This document shows, piece after piece, positions 44,047 through 53,674 of a stretch of 64,000 nt of DNA. The first letter of the stretch is position 1; every line of letters starts with the position of its first letter. The notes below the pieces were generated by a model. The model was not told where the DNA came from and ran no database searches. It saw nothing but the letters and a program-made list of their open reading frames with translations. The position numbers and the translations under genes were made by a program. This stretch comes from Plantago ovata (Eukaryota; Streptophyta; Magnoliopsida; Lamiales; Plantaginaceae), in assembly GCA_028274465.1 (NCBI GenBank), contig CM051456.1, positions 48,537,011 to 48,601,010 of the forward strand, in the 5' to 3' direction.

Positions 44047-45300
44047 TGAAAGTTTGGTTGGTTTTGATGACCTCGCAACCTATCTCCGTAGATCTGATAT
44101 GTTGACCCTGAATCCACACACGTGGTTTAATGACCAAGTAAGGTCCTTCCATAATTATTTTCACTACATATACTTGATACATATGTATTGTGTTAATGAT
44201 TTGACAGGAACACACTATGACATATACAGGTCATTAGTGGTGTTGCTGCCATGACTTGGCTGGACGGGAAATTTCGAGGTGTTGACACCAATCACTGGGT
44301 TTTGCCTATGATGTTCTGTGTAAGGCCTAACTTAAATAACTGAATTGAACAAACAATGACGTATCTCCCGACATACAACGGTTTCATTATTTTTTCCTAT
44401 ATTTTTCATAATATCAGACTGTGTGCAACATCATCAGCGGATCGCTGAAAGACAAGAAAAGCAGGTTTCATGACCCCTTACAACGTGAGAAATCGTTGAA
44501 GGGATCGATAAAATTCTTTTTGAAAGGAATTTCTTCGACAGAGTGCTCCGCAATATCCATACCAATAATCCATGAACACCATTTCACCGTGTGCCGGGTG
44601 AATTTGGACAACAGAACGCTCGAAATTTGTGACACCTTGCTCTACGATAGAGCAAGTAAAAGCTATTTGGAGTTGGCAATGAATTTGGTAAGAGTGTTAC
44701 TTCAATACTCAGTCAGAGGGATGTAATCATATGTATTAATATGTAATATGTCTGCTATCAGCATCTTTGCGATTTCGGTGGTGTAAACAGAGATATAGTA
44801 GTATATTACCAGTTGAATATGCATTAAAAGGCTAACCAGGCCAGTTTGTGTAGGTCTCTACACTTGAGGAAACAACAACGGCATTGGGCTTAGAAGATTT
44901 TAAATAGAAGCAATGAAACAAATTCAAAGTTGTTTATCCGCCAACTGTGCCAAATCAAGGCAACGGGTAAGCAATTAACATTACCACAGGTTATTATTTA
45001 CCAGAACTGAGTGATGTATAAATAAATATGTTCTTATACATGCTGAATCTGACAAATGCAGTCTCGATTGCGGCATATACGCATCTCTCTTCTTGATGTT
45101 TCGGGAAGCCGTCAACAGAACACTGAATGAAGTAAGACTCTCGATATAGATGTGATCTTTTTAGCCATGCTCTACAGTTATGGTTGGCAACGTTTATTAA
45201 TTAAACTCTTGTGATTGGATTACGCAGGAAGAAATAATTGCTACTCGCAGGAAGTTGGCAGAGTCACTGTATAGCTCCCGGGAGAACAGTATTTACCATA
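44047..45300 (+). pseudogene. Ulp1/C48 protease-like domain B, catalytic triad present
   Basis: There are six exons with GT-AG borders. They carry LRRSDMLTLNPHTWFNDQ (a typical Ulp1 start, 44083-44137), VISGVAAMTWLDGKF, IPIIHEHHFTVCRVNLDN with the catalytic His, LEICDTLLYD with the Asp, and SLDCGIYASLFLMFREAV with the nucleophile Cys (45061 onwards). The last exon is EEIIATRRKLAESLYSS. The residues needed for cysteine protease activity are all present. Two in-frame stops (TAG and TGA, about 44904-44915) lie in the exon starting at 44854. Unless that exon is skipped or mis-drawn, the product is truncated before the Cys. Confidence 0.78.
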
Positions 45301-45430
45301 GGTGAATGAAAATGATAATTTTTTGCATCTGTGTTTATATTTGATAGTTGATTCATAAAATAGGTCGACTTTAATTAACTAATAATTACTTCTATATTAA
45401 AATGGAAATATATCTTATGATGCTTTGCAG

Positions 45431-45800
45431 CAAAACAATCTCAATACGTGCTCGCATCAAAGATAGGGACGGAGCCTATTTTTATAGGCATGTGCACACC
45501 ATTGAGGGTTCAGAACAGACTGGGGGAATTAAAGAAATCATTATCCGATTTGTAACCGCATTTTCCTTCCCCCACAGAGGAGGCGATCGTTTTGTTGTAT
45601 CAACTGACGGTCATTGTGATTTTAAGTTTATAAATTCGGATCATGATTTATTGAAGCATATCAAGGCATGTGAGGCTGCTGGATACCGATCTGTACATCT
45701 TTTCATACGTGTGTCTAACCCGAAAGAAGAAAAATACATACATATAAGGGATATATATCATGAGCGGGGATTTGGAGACTTGTTTGACGACATGTTATAG
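45431..45800 (+). CDS. Ulp1-type gene, C-terminal exon of unknown fold
   Basis: An acceptor (TTTGCAG) leads into an open frame that joins in phase to the preceding exon (SIYH-S-KTISI). The ~123 residues include HTIEGSEQTGGIKEIIIRFV, GDRFVVSTDGHCDFKFINSDHDLLKHIKACEAAGYRSVHLFI and end DIYHERGFGDLFDDML. The pattern of a hydrophobic strand, 'xDLxxHIxxCExAGxRSVHLxI' and an acidic end suggests a small PB1-like or MULE-N-terminal-like module, but I cannot name it. It is well conserved as a frame, in contrast to the broken exons upstream. Confidence 0.5.
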
Positions 45801-46035
45801 AAATCAGCAATAGGTTTGGAGCCAGAGTGTTGATTCACCCATGTACCATGTGTTTAATTTTCTGGTACAGTATATGTTTGGGGCCATTACTGGATTTGTG
45901 CTTGTCATCGTTGCGCGGGGGCATGGTAATCTTTCCTGAATGTATCATTCTAATTTTACTGAAAGGACTAAATTTAGGGAAATTTATAGTATGTTGTGTT
46001 ACAGTTTTACATTGAAGTAGTAAAAAACGCAAGAA

Positions 46036-46935
46036 AATAAATTTAAGAAATCCCCAAATTAACACCTGGCGTTTGAGAAATTGATCTGATGAACTCTAAC
46101 CCCACCAAATTGATTTGGTAAAATCCCCGAATACATCCTTAATTTTTAAGAAACCCCAAATGGATTAGAAACACCCGAACCCTAGACATTTAGGGCACTA
46201 AATTCCCAAATCGATTTCGTGAGCTCCCCAAATTAATACTAGAATTTGGATTTGATGAAACACCCAAATACGCCAATAATTGTTTATAAATCCCAAATTG
46301 ATTTGATGGACCCTAACCCCAGAAATTTGATTTGGTGAAATCCCCAAATACGCCCTTAGTTTTTTGAGGAATCCCAAATTGATTTGTAAAACCCTAACCC
46401 TAGAAAATTGGGGCATTATATGACCAGATCGATTTCATCCCCAAATTAACATTAGGCGTTTGAAAATCCCAAATCTAATGTGATAAACTCTAACCCCAGA
46501 AAATCGATTTGCTAAAATCCCAAAATACGCCCTTCATTTTCGGGATAATTCCCAAATTGATTTGAAAAAACCCTCGAAAACCTAGAAATATTATTATGGA
46601 TTTGGGTCAAAAGTGGTTAATAGGCCGGAATGTTTGTTGATAGATCAATCAAATTGTTATTTTGGGTTTCCTTCATCTCCAGCCCATTACATATTTTATG
46701 ATTTTTGTTGGACTTTCTCTTGCTAAAGTCCAAAGTCTATGTTAAGGCACATTAATTGTATATGATTTTTTTGGAATTGGGGTATTAAATTCCAAAATCA
46801 ATTTTAGAAATCCCAAATTGATTTGATGAACCCTAACCCTAGAAACGTGATTTGGTGAAATCCCCAAACACGACCATAATTTTTAAGAAAACCCTAATTG
46901 ATTTGAATAACGCTAACCCTAGAAAACCCGATTAT
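46036..46935. repeat. Degenerate repeats with unit near 81 bp
   Basis: Copies of a motif reading CCCAAATTGATTTG, then CCCTAACCC(C/T)AGAAA, then GATTTGGTGAAATCCCC, then AAATACGCCCTTA recur across the stretch (for example from 46291 and 46372, then near 46547, 46808 and 46888). Spacing is about 81 bases in the best copies and irregular elsewhere. No coding potential is recognised. The origin is unknown. Confidence 0.65.
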
Positions 46936-48027
46936 TTTATTATCGAATTTGGGCTAAATGCGGTAATGAGCCGAATGGATGTTGGACTTTTCTTTAGGCC
47001 GATTACATATGTATATGATTTTTGTTGAACTTTTATACAGTCCAGTCCCAAATCCTTAATTTTTCGAACATGACATACATTATCATTGGCATTATATAAT
47101 CAAATAATGATGGATTTATTCAAACAAATAGAACATAGTCAGTACGTGAATCAAATAGAAATACTGAATAATACAATTTGAACATAATATGCAGAGATAA
47201 GCCCAGTGCATATTAGCCATAAATAGCACGCCTGCCATCCATCGCAATAGCCTCTGGAAAAAATCCACCAAGTATATTCCTCTTGGACCTTCGTAGCACC
47301 TTCGATCATGAATCCGAGCATAACATTATTGACCAATTCCAATTTCATAAACTGAAAATGATATCTACCATATATATATCCACACTAACACAAACAAACG
47401 ATCTAACAGTTTCTGCATTCTTATGAACGATCCCAAACTGTCAATGGTATGAGAATAACAGGTCATGCACACTTATGCAAATACTAAAAATTCCATCATA
47501 CTTATGTCCTCTTGCTACAACTAATCAGAAGTTCCTGTCCATATTGTGCATAGCATCCAGAGAAACCAAAATTGGAATTTCCATTTTACAATACATGTAA
47601 AATTCACCGCTGATTGCTCATGGGTAGTGCCTATTCAGCACTTGCAGTATCATGTAGTGCATGTTTACCAGTCAGTAGCAACAGAAAAACTTGACAATCC
47701 TTTTCAGCAACAGTAATTTACACGGTATCACACATTACATCACATGGCACAGCAAGAGAAATTTACATGCTATAACACATTATATTTGTTTCCAGAGAAT
47801 GTTACAAAAATCAGAAAACTACATGCTAATAGTCCATTTTTTTATTTTTCAGCAATTTCAATGGATCAAAGCAGCCTTTTTGCATGGTAAATACTGCAGA
47901 TGGTTTATTTGAAAAGCCACAGCATAAGATAGCCGAATTCATTGGCCAATAGCAAGGGGTCAGGATTCATCACAACTCACATTCAAGAAATTTTCATATA
48001 CAAAAAGAAAGAAAAAATAAATTTAAA
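46936..48027. other. Intergenic, no gene seen
   Basis: AT-rich non-coding DNA. A minus-strand frame at 47151-47348 (65 codons) has no recognisable motif. Confidence 0.45.
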
Positions 48028-48447
48028 ATGGTCTCCTCTGCCTCTGTTTCTTATCCTGCCAAGTTCAACTACGAGCCTAAGGTCACCTGGACCATTGGTG
48101 ACAGTATCAGACTCAACATTCAAGATGTATCATGCAGTTCAAGGCTCATGCTAGGGAACTGCAATAGGAGAGGTCCATTTTGGCAAGCTACTGACCTGGC
48201 ATCAAGGCTATCTATTGTGGGGTTTGAGCATATTGAGGTGAGCCAGCAGGCAACTGACATCAAGGTTGCTATCATGGAGATCAGTGTGGTATCTCATCCT
48301 GAGATCATGAACAATGTGTACCAGGATCTCAGGGACCATTGCTCAGGTGAAGAGTGGCATGGTCTAGGCCATTCTTTTATTTTCAGATTTGGTTATATTT
48401 TTAAGTCTTTTGGAATCAATGTACTGGTTTCTGCTGTGCTTACATGA
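48028..48447 (+). CDS. Hypothetical 139-aa ORF
   Basis: The frame begins MVSSASVSYPAKFNYEPKVTW and has balanced composition in an otherwise AT-rich non-coding area. Codon 1-110 has normal protein-like composition (GNCNRRGPFWQATDLASRLSIVGFEHIEVSQQATDI broken here for length: residues about 43-78). The last 30 codons turn hydrophobic and AT-rich (FIFRFGYIFKSFGINVLVSA), which looks like read-through into an intron or spacer. I do not recognise the family. It may be a captured or orphan exon rather than a gene. Confidence 0.35.
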   Translation: MVSSASVSYPAKFNYEPKVTWTIGDSIRLNIQDVSCSSRLMLGNCNRRGPFWQATDLASRLSIVGFEHIEVSQQATDIKVAIMEISVVSHPEIMNNVYQDLRDHCSGEEWHGLGHSFIFRFGYIFKSFGINVLVSAVLT

Positions 48448-48892
48448 TTTCAATGAAAAGGCTATGTCTATTTATTTGCTCTTATTTGTTTTCTTCCCTT
48501 TTATTTTATGCAATAGATCATTTTCACACAATATTACTAAATACAATATAATAAAAAAAAAAGTAAATGATAACAAAAAGGCACAACTTTGATTCAACCA
48601 AAAGTAAATTTTATACATAGCCTTGATAACAGTTAATTAGATCAACAAATAGCACAAAACTGTGACCAAAAAAGGACGCAAAAGAAACATGAATAGAATA
48701 TTACATCATCTCATTCTCCTTACAACATATCACATTACTTGAACGAGTATTTCATAACCCTTAGACTCACCAATCCAAACAGCAAAACCAAAAAAAAATG
48801 ATCTTATTCATAAATGATGCTTCTTCCTAGAACAGAACAAACAACATACCAAATAATTTTTCTTTCTGGAAAAGACCCATGTTGAAACGGAT

Positions 48893-49095
48893 ATATGATC
48901 TTATTCATAAAAGACCTTTTCCTGTTAACCAGAATTTTGGAAGTGTGCCACTGTGCCTACTTTGTGAATTGGATGAGAAAGAACTTTTAAGAACTTCACA
49001 ACAAGAAACAGAATCAGTAATCCATGCTACAGATCCATGTACTAAATTCAAATGCAACAAAAAGTTGCTTAGAGTTTACTTAAAAGTCACATTTG
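48893..49095. repeat. Direct repeat copy 1 (about 200 bp)
   Basis: GATCTTATTCATAAAAGACC starts a ~200-base segment, repeated with several substitutions at 50186-50395. The segment is non-coding. Both copies lie in the same AT-rich host stretch. Confidence 0.8.
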
Positions 49096-50185
49096 AAATC
49101 CACATAAGGCCAATTAAAATGCAGAACATAATATTCAACATTCAACACATCTTTATTCATTCACTGAAAAACAGATTACAGTGTTGATATCACATTCGCA
49201 TACTAAATGTTACGAAGATCTTTATCTAAGTCGAACATAACAACAGAAAGTATGTTTCTATCTCCGTTCTCCAAGGAAGGAAGCATCCACCCACGTCCCT
49301 GAGAAACGAGCTCATTGACTACTTTAGGGTATGGGGGGCCTGTGGCAGACGAGCTTTGATGCACCGCCTTGGACACAATCTAACTACTTCATCCCCGTTA
49401 TGAAGGAGGGAGAGTAGAAACGAAAAAGATGGAGAAGCAGAACAGCTAGGAGGCATTACGTCTTGCTAGCATATTCTGTAGAATCATTACGCCATGCTAC
49501 CATATTCTTGGACAATCTTCTCTCCCTTTTTATGAAGAAAGAAAAATTCCGAGGAAAGCCAATGATTCACTCTTCTGGGTTTAGGTCGACCTCTAGGTTT
49601 GGCAAAAAAATAGGTTTTGGAACTGGATGAACCGTGAGTTTGGGAATGATACTTAGCAAACGAGAAAGTATCATTCTATCCAAGCCACTGCCATCTGAAG
49701 GTGAAATGTGAGCACCAGTATTGTAGTAGGTCATACTTTCTGGTGGAAGAAGGCACAAGCAAGGGAAGAAGGTTGCAGAGAGGTTAATGGAATAAACTTT
49801 TTTGCACACACAAAAAGCACATAACAAGTAGTGATATATATAGACACATATCTACCCACTAAACAGTCTCAATGCAGTATATGCAAGCATTCATAGCCTT
49901 TCATTTAAAGCATTACAGTTTCCAATGGTCAAACTGACATCTCCACTTCCCCAAGGATAGAGATAAGATCAGCTGAGTCAATAAAGGAAAATAATAGTTC
50001 AAATTTGAAAGGTCCAGTAAAAAAAAAACAGTTTAAAGAAGTAGTTCAAATGTTGTGCATAATGTTCTTTGACCTTTCAACAGAATTAGTTAAATTCTCA
50101 GTTATACCAATCCCCCAAACTTGCTGTAAAATATAAACAAATTTATGAACATGTTGCCCAAATTGTTTGAGGCAAAACGAGGATA
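49096..50185. other. Intergenic between direct repeats, no gene seen
   Basis: No recognisable gene. A minus-strand frame at 49567-49827 (86 codons) and a somewhat GC-richer patch at 49260-49480 lack known motifs. Confidence 0.4.
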
Positions 50186-50395
50186 TAAATGATCTTATTC
50201 ATAAAAGACCATATACTGTTAACCAGAATTTTGGAAGTGTGCTACGACGCCTAGTTTGTGAATTGGATGAGAAAGAACTTTTAATAATTTCACAACAAGA
50301 AAAAGAATCAGTAATCCATGTTACAGAATCAGTAATCCATGTACTAAATTGAAATGCACTCAAAAGTTCCTTAGAGTTTGCTTAAAAGTCTCATT
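50186..50395. repeat. Direct repeat copy 2 (about 200 bp)
   Basis: This is the second copy of the segment at 48893-49095, same orientation, 1.3 kb downstream. It carries a small internal duplication of GAATCAGTAATCCATG near 50306-50341. Confidence 0.8.
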
Positions 50396-51139
50396 TGAAT
50401 GAATCTCATCATTACTTTTTGTTGTATTTCATCATTATTAACAACCTTTTTCTTAATTGTTTTTGTCTACCTCAACACTCAACCACAACAAGACAGTAGG
50501 CTTAATGGTATAACCACTGAATGCACAACAAATGATAAGTAAAGAAACCCTGATATATTCAAAATAAATGTTTGCATTCATGAAATAAAGTCATACATGA
50601 GTTGATCACAGTTTTCAAATTAATACTTAATACACATTTTTTTAGATTGAGAAAATATATATATGATCACTTACGTGTAGAATAAAGATCTGAAAACTGC
50701 AATTCTAATCGGCGAAAAAGACATAGGGCCGAGACGGGGTAGAAGACATAGGGCCGAAACTGCAATTCCAATCGATCTTTCGATTCCGGAGACGAGACGA
50801 AATCTGGGTTGAAAATATTTTATCGGGGCGGAGAAGATATATGGGAGAAAGTTTTAAATCTATGTGGAGTTGCGTCACTGGGAAGAAGACAATCGGTGTG
50901 CTTTTGCGTCACGAGGGTTCGGCCGGAGACGAAATCTGGGAAGAATTTTATTTTTAAAAACATTTGTCAATGGGAGGAATCGATGAACAAGCTTCAATAT
51001 TTTTGAATTAGTCTGTCTTAATCAACGGTTAGGGTTATGAGCGAATGATTTCTTTGATTTTGATTAAGAAATTTAAAATTGTGAATTGGATGAGAAATTT
51101 TATGCTTAAGTAGTATTGTTTTTGATATTGTGCATACAT
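50396..51139. other. Intergenic, no gene seen
   Basis: AT-rich DNA. A GC-richer patch at about 50700-50950 has short repeats (GACATAGGGCCGA twice, ACGAAATCTGGG twice) but no coding motif I recognise. Confidence 0.4.
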
Positions 51140-51222
51140 CAAAACGTGGCTGAGTGGTAATGTTGGATTCTTTTACTCCAGCGACCAGAGTTCAATCCCC
51201 ACCATCGTTAATTTTTTTTAAT
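51140..51222 (+). mobile_element. tRNA-derived SINE
   Basis: At 51147-51157 TGGCTGAGTGG fits an A box, and at 51188-51200 GAGTTCAATCCCC fits a B box, with a T-run tail following (about 51211-51218). The spacing is as in tRNA genes, but it does not fold as an intact tRNA end. It differs from the SINE-like sequence near 38700. Confidence 0.65.
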
Positions 51223-51235
51223 AAGAACGGAATTT

Positions 51236-51331
51236 ATCATTTACAACCAAGATAACTCAGTTGTAAACGGAAAATCCCATTTACAACCAAGATAATCAAG
51301 TTGCAAATGATAGATGATGGTTGTAAATGAT
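51236..51331. mobile_element. Small fold-back sequence (96 bp)
   Basis: Perfect 13-base inverted ends ATCATTTACAACC (51236-51248) and GGTTGTAAATGAT (51319-51331). The interior repeats TTTACAACCAAGATAA and its partial inverse, giving two smaller hairpins. No clear target duplication was found. Confidence 0.5.
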
Positions 51332-51421
51332 TTCCAACCGTCCAGATCATGATTACAAGTGTTTACAAGTGTAAAGTCGTAATGTTATGACTTTACAACA
51401 GTTCGTTAGCATAGACTCACC

Positions 51422-51655
51422 GTATCTTATATACTTCTCTTTGGCAAATCCGCCCCATTACATCATTTGTTCACTCTTTGCAGTGTCAAGATATGCAGGC
51501 GGCATGGGTCTCTCCGTTATGTGGTCGTTCTTCAAAACAATTTTCACTGTGTTGGTTGCCGGAGTTATAACCGGAGCAGTGCTTTTTCCAGCACTATCAG
51601 CTTTCGATGACTTTGAGGTCTTGGAGGACTGTCTCTTTGGGGCCATTTCTTTTAT
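51422..51655 (-). pseudogene. SIRE-R accessory ORF, N-terminal fragment
   Basis: Starting at 51646 on the minus strand it reads MAPKRQSSKTSKSSKADSAGKS, equivalent to SIRE-I 10915 onwards. The frame hits a stop near 51458, where SIRE-I reads Gln. Homology ends at about 51422, so SIRE-R is cut here without an LTR. The other side is AT-rich host DNA. Confidence 0.85.
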
Positions 51656-52179
51656 AGAGCGGTAGAAGTGTACGAAAAAGATTAACTTACTTTTTGACCA
51701 GAGGTACAGTGAATTCAGGCACAGGCTATAAAAATTTGCAGAGAAAGGAAATGTGAGTTAAAGAATTTTGTCTTTCTCTAACTCTTTGTTTATATAATAT
51801 CTCTGGTGTGCAAGAAGCTCAATCGTTTTTGAGTTCTCAGCAAGGGTATAATAGAGATTTAACAGCGTTAGTGGAGCCTTTGCATTAAATGCGTAGTGGT
51901 CCACTAACAAAAACCGTCAGAGCACTCTTTCTCTTTGCAATATTAACCGTCAGATCAAAAACTACTTTAAATCAATGGCCACGATTGTATTTCATGTCAT
52001 GATTAATAGCGAGTTTATATGTGACCGATTAACGTCACAAATTGATTTTACCTAGATTTATGGGATTTGATTGCTTGCTGAAGTAAACAAGAATCTTTTC
52101 AGCGAATTTGTGTAACAAGCCTTGTTATTTGCTGAAAGTTCCCCCTTAATCAAATATCTCATATTTCCTAAAAGACATT

Positions 52180-52550
52180 TATGAGTTCCCGTCTCAGTAA
52201 ATTCTTTTTGTCTTGAGATATCTTTTGGTAAAATCTGAGAAGTGAGTTTTCTCTTTGCTGAGTTCCCGTCTCAGAATTTTCCTTTGATACTTGAATACCT
52301 GTTTCAGTATCTTTCATTGTCAGAATGCCCGTTTCAGCAATCCTTAAGATTTTTCTCTTACTGAGTGCCCGTCTCAGCAAGTGATCAAGTTTCCTAACAA
52401 ATACCCGTTTTGAAGGAATTACTTGTTGAATGCTTGTTTCAGCAATCATGTAGTGAACTATCATTTCTTTTTAGAGGAAATCAGTGGAAGGAGCTTTTAT
52501 TTAAGTAAGCATACTTTGGCTTGCTGGATGCTTGTTTCAGCAATCTGCCA
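52180..52550 (-). repeat. SIRE-R copy of the spacer hairpin array
   Basis: Between the SIRE-R pol stop (52564) and accessory ORF the same motif recurs at least six times on the minus strand. One arm pair, CTTGCTGAG with CTCAGTAAG, has a G-T pair where SIRE-I has A-T (SIRE-I copy 3). Another, GATAC with GTATC, is unchanged. Some copies have lost pairing. Confidence 0.6.
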
Positions 52551-52563
52551 ATTGCATCCCTTA

Positions 52564-53669
52564 TTATTGAGGTAATTCAATCAATCCAAGGTTATACCTT
52601 AGCATTGCGAATCTATTATCTGGTATGGGCTTGGTAAAGATGTCAGCAAGTTGATCATCAGTACCTACTTTCACAACATCAATGTCTCCTTTTTTCACAT
52701 GATCTCTAATGAAATGATGTCCAATATCAATGTGCTTTGTCCTTGAGTGGAACTTAGGATTTTGCGTGATAGCAATAGCACTTGTATTATCACAAAAGAT
52801 TGGTGTTTTCTTTGCAGAAATACCATAATCTCTTAATTGTTGCTGAATCCATAGGATTTGAGCTGTACAACAACCAGCCGCAATGTACTCAGATTCAGTA
52901 GATGAATTGGCAACAAAGGTTTGCTTCTTGCTGAACCATGATATTAATCTAGTACCTAGAAACTGACAAGTTCCAGAAGTACTTTTTCTATCAAGAGTTG
53001 ATCCTCCATCATCAGCATTAGAATAACCAACCAATTCAAGTCCAGAATCTTTAGGATACCATAATCCAACATTGACTGTACCTTTGACATATTTCAGTAT
53101 CTTAAATGCCTTTTTGTAGTGTGATTCTCTTGGGTCAGATTGGAATCTTGCACACACACAAACAACATACTGAATGTCAGGTCTACTTGATGTCAAATAC
53201 AACAAGGAACCAATGATTTTCCTATACTTGTGTTCTTCATCACATTTATCTTCTTTAGTATAGCCCAATTTGGTAACAACACTCATAGGGATCTTTTCAG
53301 ATTTTTCTTCCTCTTTGATCCTAAACTTTATGAGCATTTCTTTCGCATACTTTGCTTGATTTATGAATATTCCATCCTTGAGTTGCTTGACTTGCAATCC
53401 TAGGAAATAATTCAATTTTCCCATCATACTCATTTCAAATTTGTTTGTCATGAGTTTGGCAAAATCATCACAAAGTTGCTTGTCCTTAGATCCAAATATT
53501 ATGTCGTCCACATAAATCTGAACTAAGAGTATTTTACCACAATGGTTCATGGTAAACAAAGTTTTGTCAACTTCACCTTTCTTGAAACCATTATCCAGCA
53601 AGAACTTAGCTAAGGTATCATACCAAGCTCTAGGTGCTTGTTTTAGACCATATACAGCTTTCTGAAACT
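52564..53669 (-). pseudogene. SIRE-R reverse transcriptase (3' part) and RNase H
   Basis: An open frame of 345 codons from 53601 down to 52564 has the active site YVDDIIFGS, MSMMGKLNYFLGLQVKQ, RNase H STSGTCQFLG and NSSTESEYIAAG, and an IFTKPIPDNRF end. It is closely similar to SIRE-I 9006-10046 and lacks its stops. The upstream half of the reverse transcriptase lies at 55765 onwards, separated by the solo LTR. The frame is continuous apart from that insertion. Confidence 0.92.
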
Positions 53670-53674
53670 TGTAT

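Noticed and set aside
46036-46935. Interstitial telomere repeat, because of ACCCTAACCC patches.
   Set aside because: The plant telomere unit is CCCTAAA. Here only one or two CCCTAACCC units occur within a much longer repeat unit.
50495-50525. TAGGCTTAATGG resembles a pol III A box.
   Set aside because: No B box or SINE tail was found nearby.
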